This document shows, in pieces, positions 15,736-26,062 of a DNA stretch of 64,000 nt. The translations under genes were made by a program, and so were the position numbers. This DNA comes from an uncultured Oscillospiraceae bacterium. GTDB lineage: Bacteria > Bacillota > Clostridia > Oscillospirales > Oscillospiraceae. The stretch spans positions 1 to 64,000 of the forward strand of contig CAKTPP010000009.1 of assembly GCA_934591895.1 (NCBI GenBank), read 5' to 3'. Below the pieces are notes generated by a model. The model did not search any database. It was not told the origin of the DNA and worked only from the letters and a program-made list of their open reading frames with translations. Every line of letters begins with the position of its first letter. Position 1 is the first letter of the stretch.

Positions 15736-17193
15736 TTACTCGGCGATCGGCTCGGCGACCGGAGCGGCAGCAGCGGCGGCCTGATCGGCAACAGCCTTCT
15801 GCGAACGCTTGTAAGCGCCGGAGACGACACACGCGATGATCGCAAACAGGATCGCGACGATGGCCAGAATGACGATCGCAACGAACTGCGTGTGACCCGT
15901 GAACTCGTAGGTGTAAGCACCGGCCTCGCCGTAGCGGCAGGCGAACGTGTAGCCGGTGTAGCCGGTGAGCATGCCGATGATGTTGCCGGCGACGGCGACG
16001 ACGGCGGAGATGATGCCGCAGACGGAGGCGGTCACGATCTTGCCCTTGCCGATGCGGATCACGGACAGGATGCCGAACAGGCCGGCGATGAGGCCGAGCA
16101 CGGAGGCGAGGATCATCGTGGCGACGACGCCGATTCTGCCCATGACTTCCTTGGTGACGGCGCCGGTCTGGTAGACCTCGATGTAGTCCTTACCGGCCTG
16201 AGCGACCGCACGGCAGTTTTCGAGGTTCAGGTACTGGCAGCCGTTGACGACGCGGACCTCGCCGTTGTCGTCGAGCTCCCAGATGGAGAAGTTGTCGCCG
16301 TGGCGCTCTTTGAGAATATCGGCAACGCTCGGGCACATGACTTTGTCGCCCTTGCCCTCGTTGTTCATGTAAGCGGGCTGGGTCATCAGGAGCTCACAGC
16401 CGGCGGCGACCTGCGCGCAGCCGTCCTCAAAGGTGTTGAGCTGCTTCTTGCCGTCGGCGAGCTGGTTGCCGCCGGCCGCGAGATCGACCTCGCCCTGTGC
16501 AAGCTGCTTCTCAGCGTCTCTGAGCTGCGCTTCGCCGGCGGCGATGGTCTTCTCGGCCTCGGCGAGCTGAGCCAGACCGTCCTCATACTGCTTGAGCTGA
16601 GCCTTACCGTCCGCGACCATCTGCTGCACGTAAGCCGGCAGGTCGGTCACATCGGCGGGGATGTCCAGGCCGAGCTTGGCGGCGACCGGACGCACAACGG
16701 CGACGAACCACGCCTGTGCGTTCGAGAAGCCGGCGAGGTTTGCGACAGTGCCGTCACGGAACTCGACATACTGGTCGACGTAGGGCATCAGGGGCTCGAT
16801 CTTGGCGAGGGTGGCCTTGCCTTCGTTGTAGGCCGCGGTATTGTCCTCGATCTGCTTCTTGCCGGCGGCGTAGGCGGCTTTGCCTTCCTCGAGCTGCTTC
16901 TTGCCTGCGTAGTAGGCGGCATAGCCCGCAGAGAGCGTCGCCTTGCCTTCGGAGTAGGAGATCAGGCCGGCGGTGTAGGTGTCCACACCGGCGAGGTACG
17001 TGCCCTCGTTCTCCTGCAGCTGGTCAAGACCGTCGTTGAGCGTCTCAATCGCCTCGAGACCCTCTTTCGCGTCCTCTTCCTTGTACTCTTTGACATTCAT
17101 GATGTCGCTGAAGCTGCTCACTCCGGCGAACAGACCGAAGATACTCGCAGCGATCAGGCAGACGCTGATGATGGTGAGTAATACTTTTTTCAT
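15736..17193 (-). CDS. Membrane protein with extracellular G-x-x-x repeats and a four-helix membrane domain
   Basis: A 485-residue protein of unknown function. An N-terminal signal-anchor helix (VLLTIISVCLIAASIFGLFAGV) is followed by a long region of short repeats such as YAAGKKQIEDNTAAYNEGKA and LAQGEVDLAAGGNQLADG. This pattern resembles the repeats in YhgE/Pip phage-infection-protein-type and other periplasmic-face rod proteins. The repeats predict a helical stalk. A conserved-looking globular part around residues 270-340 follows. The C terminus has about three to four membrane helices ending in a short charged/alanine tail. It is transcribed alone with two terminators behind it. I cannot name a family with confidence. 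Confidence 0.65.
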   Translation of the reverse strand: MKKVLLTIISVCLIAASIFGLFAGVSSFSDIMNVKEYKEEDAKEGLEAIETLNDGLDQLQENEGTYLAGVDTYTAGLISYSEGKATLSAGYAAYYAGKKQLEEGKAAYAAGKKQIEDNTAAYNEGKATLAKIEPLMPYVDQYVEFRDGTVANLAGFSNAQAWFVAVVRPVAAKLGLDIPADVTDLPAYVQQMVADGKAQLKQYEDGLAQLAEAEKTIAAGEAQLRDAEKQLAQGEVDLAAGGNQLADGKKQLNTFEDGCAQVAAGCELLMTQPAYMNNEGKGDKVMCPSVADILKERHGDNFSIWELDDNGEVRVVNGCQYLNLENCRAVAQAGKDYIEVYQTGAVTKEVMGRIGVVATMILASVLGLIAGLFGILSVIRIGKGKIVTASVCGIISAVVAVAGNIIGMLTGYTGYTFACRYGEAGAYTYEFTGHTQFVAIVILAIVAILFAIIACVVSGAYKRSQKAVADQAAAAAAPVAEPIAE

Positions 17194-17453
17194 ATCGTTC
17201 CTCCACTCATTTAAGCAAATTTCAGTCTAATACCGAACGCTTATCATAAACTATATCTTAAATTTCACAAAATCGCAAGAGAAACGGAATATTTCTTTTA
17301 CAAGCGCCGAAAAACCGTCTTTTTGCAACAAATATGAAAGGGATTGTTGTGCAGAATTTCCGTTTTCTACGTTTGCGATTTGGCGTTATTTTGCTGCTGG
17401 TTCAACATATTCGTGCGGGTGTGAAAACTTGTCTCGCAATGCACAAAGCGAGA
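17194..17453. other. Intergenic stretch with the promoter of the coiled-coil gene
   Basis: An AT-rich region with no coding sequence that I can support. On the minus strand TTGTGA (17265-17270) and TATGAT (17243-17248) with a 16-base spacer could drive the gene starting at 17193. Nothing else is recognised. Confidence 0.45.
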
Positions 17454-17486
17454 AAAAGCTCCGCAATCCGGGCTGGATCGCGGAGC
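17454..17486 (-). terminator. Terminator of mntP
   Basis: A stem GCTCCGC / GCGGAGC (17458-17464 / 17480-17486), extended inward by ATCC/GGAT, followed on the minus strand by a T-run. Confidence 0.7.
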
Positions 17487-17498
17487 GGAAGGGTGATT

Positions 17499-18062
17499 TT
17501 ACAAAATACCGAGGTGCTCGAGCAGGATCTTCGTGCCGAGCAGGATGAGGATCACACCGCCGGCCAGCTCGGCCTTGCTCTTGTAGCGCAGGCCGACCAC
17601 GTTTCCGAGCCGGACACCGGCTGCGGAAAAGGCGAAGGTGATCGTGCCGATGAGCGCCACGGCGGGGACGATGCGCGTGCCGGGCAGAAACGCGAACGTG
17701 ATGCCGACGGCGAGCGCGTCGATGCTCGTGGCGACGGCCAGCAGGAGCATGGTCTTGAATGCAAGCGAGCCGTCAAGCTGATCTTCGTCCTTCGAGAGCG
17801 CCTCGCGGATCATGTTGCCGCCGATGATGCCCAGCAGCACGAACGCGATCCAGTGATCGACGGAGGTGACAAACCGCTCAAACTGCGTGCCGAGCAGATA
17901 GCCCAGCAGCGGCATGAGCGCCTGAAAACCGCCGAACCATACCCCCGCGATGCAGCATTCCTTCCACGACACGCGCGGCAGCGCCAGACCCTTGCAGATG
18001 GAGACGGCGAACGCGTCCATCGACAGACCGACCGCCAGCACGGCCAGCTCCCAAAAACCCAT
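17499..18062 (-). CDS. mntP: Manganese efflux pump MntP
   Basis: A 187-residue protein with six predicted membrane helices and two inverted halves. Each half carries an aspartate motif typical of MntP (SMDAFAVSICKG near residue 14; SIDALAVGITFAF in the second half). MntP exports Mn2+ and so limits manganese toxicity. The start at 18062 gives the normal family length; a longer upstream frame runs into the repeat element and is rejected. In several bacteria mntP is preceded by a yybP-ykoY manganese riboswitch. The 90 bases between this start and repeat copy C are too short for one and I see no such motif. Confidence 0.92.
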   Translation of the reverse strand: MGFWELAVLAVGLSMDAFAVSICKGLALPRVSWKECCIAGVWFGGFQALMPLLGYLLGTQFERFVTSVDHWIAFVLLGIIGGNMIREALSKDEDQLDGSLAFKTMLLLAVATSIDALAVGITFAFLPGTRIVPAVALIGTITFAFSAAGVRLGNVVGLRYKSKAELAGGVILILLGTKILLEHLGIL

Positions 18063-18152
18063 GTCTTCACGACCCTTTTTGTGCAGATTCCCTATACTAT
18101 AAAGCAAAAGGCAGGAAAATGCAAGAATTATCCGCAGCTTTTGCGCATGAAA

Positions 18153-18411
18153 AACCGGCGTCCGGAAGCTCCGGACGCCGGTCCAGCTTGTCAAAGAACC
18201 TCGTAGAGTTTGCGCCCGCAGGCGCAAAGAAAGTCCAATTATTTTCTTCGGCGACATGTGCGTCGAAGAAAATACTTCTCGGCCTGCAAACGTGCGCGCT
18301 GGCCGCCAACGGCGGACGGCGCGTGCGCTGCAGTCAGGCCGCAGATCCCCTTGTCAAAAAGTTATACTTTTTGACAGTCTAACCGGCGTCCGGAAGCTCC
18401 GGACGCCGGTC
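18153..18411 (-). repeat. Terminator-flanked structured repeat, copy C
   Basis: Identical 31-base terminator hairpins at 18153-18183 and 18381-18411 (offset 228) flank the element. The right copy is the natural terminator of the cooT-like gene ending at 18423. On the minus strand the distal copy is followed by TTTTT, whereas the proximal one has only TT. Modules: GTCAAAAAG / CTTTTTGAC (about 18352-18375); the GGCCTGCA..TGCAGTCAGGCC arm (about 18281-18341); the 33-base hairpin (18241-18273) with loop ACGCACATGTCGC; TTTGCGCC / GGCGCAAA (about 18209-18228); then CTCTACGAGG. Confidence 0.88.
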
Positions 18412-18422
18412 GGCGGCTCGGT

Positions 18423-18611
18423 TCAGCAGGCCTCGATGAGGATGACGTTGCTCATCAGGTCCACTTTCTTGAGTTTGCCGGGGATGACCTTGCGGATCCC
18501 CATCAGATCGGTCAGCGTGACGTTCTCGCCGTCGGCAGAGACGTTGCACACGCGCGAGCAGACGAGGTTCTCCTTGCCGTCCCGGATCTCATATGCATCG
18601 GAAAGACACAT
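18423..18611 (-). CDS. CooT-family nickel-binding protein
   Basis: A 62-residue protein matching the CooT family. It starts MCLSDAYE, with a Cys2 that in CooT contributes to nickel binding at the dimer interface. A small beta-barrel follows (LVCSRVCNVSADGENVTLTDLMGIRKVIPG). CooT was described with carbon-monoxide-dehydrogenase nickel insertion, but most homologues occur without CODH, as here in this window. It lies 22 bases after the His-rich gene and is probably co-transcribed with it. Confidence 0.8.
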   Translation of the reverse strand: MCLSDAYEIRDGKENLVCSRVCNVSADGENVTLTDLMGIRKVIPGKLKKVDLMSNVILIEAC

Positions 18612-18633
18612 GGTATTCGCTCCTTTTTACCCG

Positions 18634-18915
18634 TCAGTTCTGCTTTGCAAGCTCGAGGGCTTTTTCGAGCTTGTCGTTGCCGTGATCATATTCATGCAGT
18701 GCCTCGGCCAGCGCCGCAGCCGCCTCGGTCTTGCCGGCGGCCTCGAGCGTGTGGCAGATGTCGTGCAGCTCGTCGGCGTGGTGGCGGTTGTGGTCGAGCA
18801 TATAGGTCAGCAGCGCCAGCACCTCTTCGTGGCTCATCGGCTTGTCGCCGGTGTGCTCATGGCTGTGCGGGTGGCAGTGATGCGCATGATCGTGATCGTG
18901 TTCATGTTCGTGCAT
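18634..18915 (-). CDS. His-rich small metal-binding protein
   Basis: A 93-residue protein. The first ~20 residues are dominated by histidine (HEHEHDHDHAHHCHPHSHEH), a metal-sequestering tail like those of nickel/zinc chaperones (HypB, SlyD, CooJ). The rest is a predicted helical hairpin with further HH pairs (DHNRHHADELHDICH). ATG 18915 is chosen because AAAGGAG lies 8 bases upstream; the GTG at 18924 overlaps that site. Its position upstream of a CooT homologue suggests a nickel-handling pair. It is cytoplasmic, with no signal peptide. Confidence 0.75.
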   Translation of the reverse strand: MHEHEHDHDHAHHCHPHSHEHTGDKPMSHEEVLALLTYMLDHNRHHADELHDICHTLEAAGKTEAAAALAEALHEYDHGNDKLEKALELAKQN

Positions 18916-18960
18916 GGGAAACACTCCTTTCTCGAGTGGAGCAGGGAAAATGTGTTAAAA

Positions 18961-18989
18961 TTGATACCTGCTCAGTATGGATTGTTCAA
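18961..18989 (-). promoter_or_regulatory. Promoter of the His-rich/CooT pair
   Basis: On the minus strand TTGAAC (18984-18989), 17 bases, TATCAA (18961-18966), about 45 bases upstream of the start at 18915. Confidence 0.65.
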
Positions 18990-19170
18990 ATTCTATCACA
19001 TTTTTTTGTTGAAATCAACAATTTTTTCGCCATTATACGCCGCGGGGGGCTTGTAAAACGCACACAAACGTGTTAATCTCTTGACAGAAGGGGGAGGATC
19101 ACAGCCCCTTGGCATGGAAAAGGAACAATAAAAAAGAAAAACACAAACAATCGGGAGGAGAAGTAATATT

Positions 19171-19965
19171 ATGAAGTATTTTGGCGGATGCGACGTAGGT
19201 TCCACCTACACGAAGGCAGTCATTCTCGACGAGAACGGCAAAATGTGCGCCGACACCACGATTCGCAGCAAGATCAACGCTGAGCAGTCCGCGATCGCGG
19301 CGATGGAAGAGGTCTGCGGCAAGGTCGGTCTGAAGGACTCCAAGGATCTTGCTTACCTGATCGGCACCGGCTACGGCCGCAACAAGGTCCCGTTCGCTGA
19401 CGAGAACATCTCCGAGATCTCCTGCCACGCCATGGGCGTGCACGTCACCAACCCCGAGGTCCGCGCCATCATCGACATCGGCGGCCAGGACGTCAAGGGC
19501 ATCAGCATCGACACCGACGGCACGGTCAAGAGCTTTGCCATGAACGACAAGTGCTCCGCCGGCACCGGCCGTTTCTTCGAGGCCATGGCCCGCTCCTTCG
19601 AGCTGAGCCTGCCCGAGTTCTCGAACCTGTCCCTGTCTGCGAAGAACGTCATCCCCATCACCGCACAGTGCACCGTTTTCGCTGAGTCCGAAGTCATCAC
19701 CCTCGTGGGCGAAGGCAAGCCGACCGACGAGATCGCCGCCGGCATCGAGATGGCAGTTGCCAAGCGCTGCTTCGTCATGGCCAAGAAGGCCGGCGCCACC
19801 GACAGCATCACGCTGACGGGCGGCTGCGCGAAGAACGCCGGCCTGAAGCAGGCCATCGAGCACGTGCTGAAGTTCAAAGTCGTCGATCTGAAGACCGACC
19901 CGCAGCTCATGGGCGCTCTGGGCGCTGCCGAGTATGCCCGTCAGAAGGGTCTTGCCAAGAAGTAA
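19171..19965 (+). CDS. 2-hydroxyacyl-CoA dehydratase activator (BadF/BadG/HgdC-type ATPase)
   Basis: A 264-residue protein of the ASKHA-fold ATPases that inject one electron into 2-hydroxyacyl-CoA dehydratases. It shows the N-terminal nucleotide motif (GGCDVGSTYTKAVILD), the central IDIGGQDVKGI, the iron-sulfur cysteine in NDKCSAGTGRFFE, a second cysteine in ITAQCTVFAESE, and TGGCAKNAGL near the C terminus. The activator is normally a homodimer bridged by one [4Fe-4S] cluster. The dehydratase subunits are not next to it, so the substrate (2-hydroxyglutaryl-, lactoyl- or phenyllactyl-CoA) is unknown. A strong GGGAGGAG site precedes ATG 19171, and the gene is closed by a terminator. Confidence 0.9.
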   Translation: MKYFGGCDVGSTYTKAVILDENGKMCADTTIRSKINAEQSAIAAMEEVCGKVGLKDSKDLAYLIGTGYGRNKVPFADENISEISCHAMGVHVTNPEVRAIIDIGGQDVKGISIDTDGTVKSFAMNDKCSAGTGRFFEAMARSFELSLPEFSNLSLSAKNVIPITAQCTVFAESEVITLVGEGKPTDEIAAGIEMAVAKRCFVMAKKAGATDSITLTGGCAKNAGLKQAIEHVLKFKVVDLKTDPQLMGALGAAEYARQKGLAKK

Positions 19966-19994
19966 GCCATACCATAGAAATATCATAGAAACCC

Positions 19995-20029
19995 GAAGCG
20001 GCCGCTGAGTCATCAGCGGCCGCTTTTGT
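19995..20029 (+). terminator. Intrinsic terminator of the activator gene
   Basis: A GAAGCGGCCGCTGA / TCAGCGGCCGCTTT type stem with a short loop and T-run about 30 bases after the stop. Confidence 0.88.
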
Positions 20030-20079
20030 CTATGCGGAATATCGGCAAAGGCAAATGATTCTATTCGAGGCGGGTGCCC

Positions 20080-20247
20080 TTATCCCCAGTAGCCGGAGAT
20101 GCCGTCCGGCGCGCGCGCCTCGCTCTTGAGCGCGGCGCCGGCTTCTTGTGTGTGCCCGGCATCGCTGCGTTCGCGCTTTCCGGCGCGCAGGTCGTGTCCG
20201 GTCTGCACCGGCGCGGGTCTGCGCCCGCCGTTTTTGTGATCGTTCAT
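20080..20247 (-). CDS. Small hydrophilic peptide downstream of spoVAC
   Basis: A 55-residue frame with a strong AAGGAGG site 5-6 bases before ATG 20247. It begins MNDHKNGGRRPAPVQTGHD and ends ISGYWG. It is rich in Arg, Lys, Gly and Ala, with no hydrophobic segment, and is therefore probably small, soluble and disordered. It follows spoVAC by 13 bases on the same strand, so co-transcription in the forespore is likely. It does not resemble SpoVAD or SpoVAE. The ribosome binding site is the main reason to call it a gene. Confidence 0.6.
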   Translation of the reverse strand: MNDHKNGGRRPAPVQTGHDLRAGKRERSDAGHTQEAGAALKSEARAPDGISGYWG

Positions 20248-20260
20248 GTCGTCCTCCTTG

Positions 20261-20704
20261 TCAGTGTATGCCGCATACGGCGAGGATCAGCCCATAGACC
20301 ACGCTCGCGCCGATGCCGTAGACGATCACCGGCCCCGCAATCGTAAAGATCTTCACCGCCGTGCCCGTGACGAACCCCTCGGTCTTGAATTCCAGCGCCG
20401 GCGATACGACGGCGTTTGCAAACCCCGTGATCGGCACCAGTGACCCCGCTCCGGCAAAGCGCGCCAGATCGTCGTAAACGCCCAGCCCCGTCAGCAGCGC
20501 GCCGAGAAACACCAGCGTGATCGAGCACCAGGCTGCCGCCGTGTCCGCCGCTGCGCCGCAGACTGTGTACAGGTCTGTCAGCGCCTGGCCGAGCGTGCAG
20601 ATCACGCCGCCGACCAGCCCCGCGCGCAGCAGATCGCCCCGGATGGGCGAGCGCGGCGAGAGCGAGTCGACAAAGGCCGCATATTCGTCGCTGCTCATGC
20701 GCAT
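20261..20704 (-). CDS. spoVAC: Stage V sporulation protein AC
   Basis: A 147-residue membrane protein with the SpoVAC hallmarks: RAGLVGGVICTLGQAL early, then GLGVYDDLARFAGAGSLVPITGFANAVVSPALEFKTEGFV and a final IAGPVIVYG helix. SpoVAC forms a mechanosensitive channel in the spore inner membrane that takes up or releases dipicolinic acid. The start is chosen at 20704, with the AGGAG of the upstream GCAGGAG motif 9 bases before it; an ATG at 20713 overlaps that motif. The usual partners spoVAD and spoVAEb are not adjacent; only a 55-residue peptide gene follows. This is the clearest evidence in the window that the organism sporulates. Confidence 0.88.
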   Translation of the reverse strand: MRMSSDEYAAFVDSLSPRSPIRGDLLRAGLVGGVICTLGQALTDLYTVCGAAADTAAAWCSITLVFLGALLTGLGVYDDLARFAGAGSLVPITGFANAVVSPALEFKTEGFVTGTAVKIFTIAGPVIVYGIGASVVYGLILAVCGIH

Positions 20705-20767
20705 TGTCCTCATCTCCTGCGCACAGTATGGCCGCACACGCGAAAACTATGCGTTATATAAAAATAA

Positions 20768-20926
20768 CGCGGCCGCCGGAGTGATACCGGCGGCCGCGAC
20801 TGGCTCTTCAAAAGTCCTGCAGAGCTTCGCCGCGGTGCGGCGAAAGAATGTCTGCAAGCCCTTTATCAAAAAAGCAGTACGTTTTTGACAGCAGCAAACG
20901 TCCTCCGGAGAACCCGGAGGACGTTT
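20768..20926 (-). repeat. Short degenerate copy (D) of the structured repeat
   Basis: Downstream of the lipase gene, the natural terminator (20896-20926) is followed on the minus strand by the A/T hairpin (TCAAAAACG..CTTTTTTGA, about 20868-20889). The TTCGCCGC / GCGGCGAA hairpin and GCTCTGCAGG come next, then a different strong terminator (20768-20798) with a U-rich tail. The central GC arm and the CACATGT-loop hairpin are missing, and the two flanking terminators do not match each other. Confidence 0.65.
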
Positions 20927-20939
20927 GGGCTTTATTGGC

Positions 20940-22802
20940 TCAGAGTCTGCAGAGCATGGTGCACGCCTGCTCGCGGGTGGCGGTGCTGTACGGCTGGAAG
21001 CTGCCGTCGGGCATGCCGCTGATGATGCCCGCACGGTGCAGCGTCTGCACGGCGGTCTGAGCATAGGCCGCAACGCTGCCCGCATCCGTGAAGGGCGTGG
21101 CCGGCTGCTCCTGCAGGTGCAGCTCATAGCGCTGCGTATAGCTATAGATCATCACGGCCATGTCCTGCCGCGTGATGCTGGCGTCGGGGGAGAAGGTCGC
21201 GGCGCTCGTGCCGCTGACGATGCCGTTGGCGAGCGCCCAGTTGACAAAGGGCGCGTACCACGCGTTTTCGGGCACGTCGCGGAACGGGGTGGCCGGATAG
21301 CTCGACACGTCCGCGCCGGAAAGCCTGCCGAGCATGGTCACAAACTGCGCGCGCGTGACGTCGCCGGTCGGGTCAAAGGTCGTGGCGCTCGCGCCGCTGA
21401 CGGCGCCGGCGTCATACATCTGTTTGATGTACGGGTAGCTCCAGCGCGTCTCGGGCACATCCGTGAACGGCAGGGCGGTGCTGACGGAGGTGCCGGAGTA
21501 CGTGCTGTAGATGTCCTCCACGATGCCGCGGTAGAGCGCGTGGGTCTTGACAAGGCTGCCGTTGAGCATGCCGCCGACGAACTGGATGTGGTCGGACGAC
21601 TGCACGGGCATGACATACCACACGCCGGGACGGAAGGTGATGTCGGAGTAGCCGTCATAATTCGTCCAGCCCTGCTTGCCGCTGCGCGTCAGGCACGTGC
21701 CGTCACTGTGGATGGGGTAGAGGGCGGAGACGGTGTTGACCATGCCGTCGTTCGGACGCCAGCTCCGGTCGATGTAGAAGCCGCCGGCGGTGTACTCGTC
21801 GTAATATTTTCCCATGTTGTAGGCGCCGGGGTAGAACAGCGTCCACATTCTGGCCGACGGTATGTAGTTGCCGGATACCGGATCCTGCACGGTCTGGTTG
21901 CCGGCGTAGGAGAAGTAGTAGACGTTCGGCTCGATGCCGATGCCGTCGTTGATCTTGAGCGACTGATCGATCGTCAGGTCAAGGAAGGCGTTGTCGTTGT
22001 GGGACATGAAATCGGTGCTGAACACGCGCTGCAGCGTCTCGAGCACGGTCTCGTCGGGGGCTTTGTAAATGCCGAACTGCTCAAGCTGAAAATCGAGCAG
22101 GTTCTTGAGCTCCGTGATGCCGAAGCCCTTGGCGAGCAGCTCGCTCAGGCTTGTGGACACATCCATGATCGTGCCGTTGGATTCAATGAAGGTCGTGCCG
22201 TTGTGCGGCGCGGCGACCTCGGTCATGGAGTGCACCCAGCTGCTCTTGCCGCCGGTGAACAGCGGGCTCGGCGTGGTGCCGGCGGCCTTGGCCGCGGCGA
22301 CTTCCTCCGCGCTGCCGTTTGCCATCAGCTCGAGAAACAGACGCGTCGTCGCGCCGCCGAAGCTGTGGCCGACGAGGTTCACGGCGCGGCGCGTGCCCCA
22401 GCCGTCAAAGAGCGGCCGGTCGTAGGTGATGCCGTAGCGCGCATGGTCGTGCGCTGCGCTGTGCGCGGCGCCGTAGTCGACCGTCGTGCCGGTCAGCTGC
22501 GCGTAGAGCTCACACGCGCGATCCCACGCGCTCGAGATCGGGCCGACGGTGGCGGAATACGTCTCGTAGCCGAGGGAGTTGAGATACTCCGTCAGGCTGC
22601 CGGTGGTCATGCCCCAGTAGGGCAGCACGCTGTTGAGCCCGGCGCGCTCACCCCAGCCCATCAGGCCGTGCACGAACACGACCGGGTCGTTTTTGCTGCT
22701 CGGGCAGGTGCGGTCTGCGGCCGCTGCCGGAAGCGCACACAGGCTTACGGCCAGCGTGAGCGCAAGCAGCAGGCTCAGAATTCGTTTGTTTCGTCTTGTC
22801 AT
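20940..22802 (-). CDS. Secreted lipase-like alpha/beta hydrolase with three S-layer homology domains
   Basis: A 620-residue protein. A signal peptide (LSLLLALTLAVSLCALPAAAA) precedes a lipase domain similar to Staphylococcus/Geobacillus family I.5 lipases: DPVVFVHGLMGWG (oxyanion-hole HG), nucleophile elbow NLVGHSFGG (GxSxG), and long insertions typical of this family. The catalytic Asp/His are probably in the region around DGMVNTVSALYPIHSDG and further on, but I cannot assign them exactly. Three SLH domains occupy the C-terminal ~190 residues (FTDVPETRWSYPYIKQMYD; FRDVPENAWYAPFVNWALA; FTDAGSVAAYAQTAVQTLH), anchoring the enzyme to the wall. ATG 22802 has a near-perfect AGGAGGT site. It is cell-surface-displayed, likely acting on short-chain esters or triglycerides. 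Confidence 0.87.
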   Translation of the reverse strand: MTRRNKRILSLLLALTLAVSLCALPAAAADRTCPSSKNDPVVFVHGLMGWGERAGLNSVLPYWGMTTGSLTEYLNSLGYETYSATVGPISSAWDRACELYAQLTGTTVDYGAAHSAAHDHARYGITYDRPLFDGWGTRRAVNLVGHSFGGATTRLFLELMANGSAEEVAAAKAAGTTPSPLFTGGKSSWVHSMTEVAAPHNGTTFIESNGTIMDVSTSLSELLAKGFGITELKNLLDFQLEQFGIYKAPDETVLETLQRVFSTDFMSHNDNAFLDLTIDQSLKINDGIGIEPNVYYFSYAGNQTVQDPVSGNYIPSARMWTLFYPGAYNMGKYYDEYTAGGFYIDRSWRPNDGMVNTVSALYPIHSDGTCLTRSGKQGWTNYDGYSDITFRPGVWYVMPVQSSDHIQFVGGMLNGSLVKTHALYRGIVEDIYSTYSGTSVSTALPFTDVPETRWSYPYIKQMYDAGAVSGASATTFDPTGDVTRAQFVTMLGRLSGADVSSYPATPFRDVPENAWYAPFVNWALANGIVSGTSAATFSPDASITRQDMAVMIYSYTQRYELHLQEQPATPFTDAGSVAAYAQTAVQTLHRAGIISGMPDGSFQPYSTATREQACTMLCRL

Positions 22803-23171
22803 TTGTTTACCTCCTATGCTGTCTATGCTGTGGCGCGTCTGCACCGGCCTCCCGTGCGCGCGGAAAACGGCGCAGGTGCGCGCCTGTATATAACTGTATA
22901 TAGCACTAATGAATTACAAATCAAAAATGATTCACACAATTTTTGGGAATTGGGAGGTTTTTGGACACAAAGCGAAGATTGTGAAAAATGACAAGCTGAT
23001 TTTGCATTTTTTCCCGTCATCATTCACGAAAATTCATAAATTCTGTATTTGATTTCGGAAAATTCTACGAATTTGGGCATTCTCTTGCAAACTGCATAAA
23101 AACGAATTTCACCGCTTGTGAATCTTTGGACAGTTTTGCAGACGCTCGTTCTGGCGATTTTGCGGGGAGTT
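22803..23171. other. Divergent intergenic region (lipase / ppdK)
   Basis: About 420 AT-rich bases with no supported gene. On the minus strand TTGATT (22919-22924), 16 bases, TATATA (22897-22902) is a plausible lipase promoter. TGTATATA is repeated at 22885 and 22895. Several ATTCAC/GTGAAT-like motifs between 22930 and 23135 could be regulator sites but do not form one clear palindrome. Confidence 0.45.
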
Positions 23172-23180
23172 TGATATAAT
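23172..23180 (+). promoter_or_regulatory. Extended -10 promoter of ppdK
   Basis: TG-A-TATAAT at 23172-23180 is an extended -10 element. No good -35 lies upstream, as is common with extended -10 promoters. Confidence 0.65.
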
Positions 23181-23226
23181 ATAAACGAAAGATACCATGG
23201 GTAACTCTACAGATGGAGGTAAAGGA

Positions 23227-25890
<2,664 letters not shown>

Positions 25891-25923
25891 TCCGCACCGG
25901 TAAGGCAGCGCAAACAGCATAGC

Positions 25924-25959
25924 AAAAGACCCTGTTTTCACTCGAAAACAGGGTCTTTT
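25924..25959 (+). terminator. Terminator of ppdK
   Basis: A long stem (AAAAGACCCTGTTTT / AAAACAGGGTCTTTT) with a CACTCG loop, 34 bases after the stop. Confidence 0.93.
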
Positions 25960-26060
25960 GAGACTGTAAAAAAACAGCGCTTTTTTGCAAATGGGTTTTG
26001 CGGCCTGACCGCATCACCCGCAGGGACAGGCAAGGGACAAGGCGCTGCGGACAGCGGCAG
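25960..26060 (+). repeat. Truncated copy (E) of the structured repeat
   Basis: Right after the ppdK terminator, GTAAAAAAACAGCGCTTTTTT and GGGTTTTGCGGCCTGACCGCA correspond to the A/T hairpin and the TTTGCGGCCTGACTGCA arm of copy B, in the same orientation relative to the gene. The remaining modules are absent, and the next hairpin (26063-26103) is the unrelated terminator of trpB. Confidence 0.5.
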
Positions 26061-26062
26061 AG

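Noticed and set aside
18063..18150. Possible manganese (yybP-ykoY) riboswitch before mntP
   Set aside because: The space to the repeat element is too short and the characteristic loops are not visible.
20925..22991. Long plus-strand frame opposite the SLH lipase
   Set aside because: A mirror frame with no motifs. The minus strand encodes a clear lipase with GxSxG and SLH domains.
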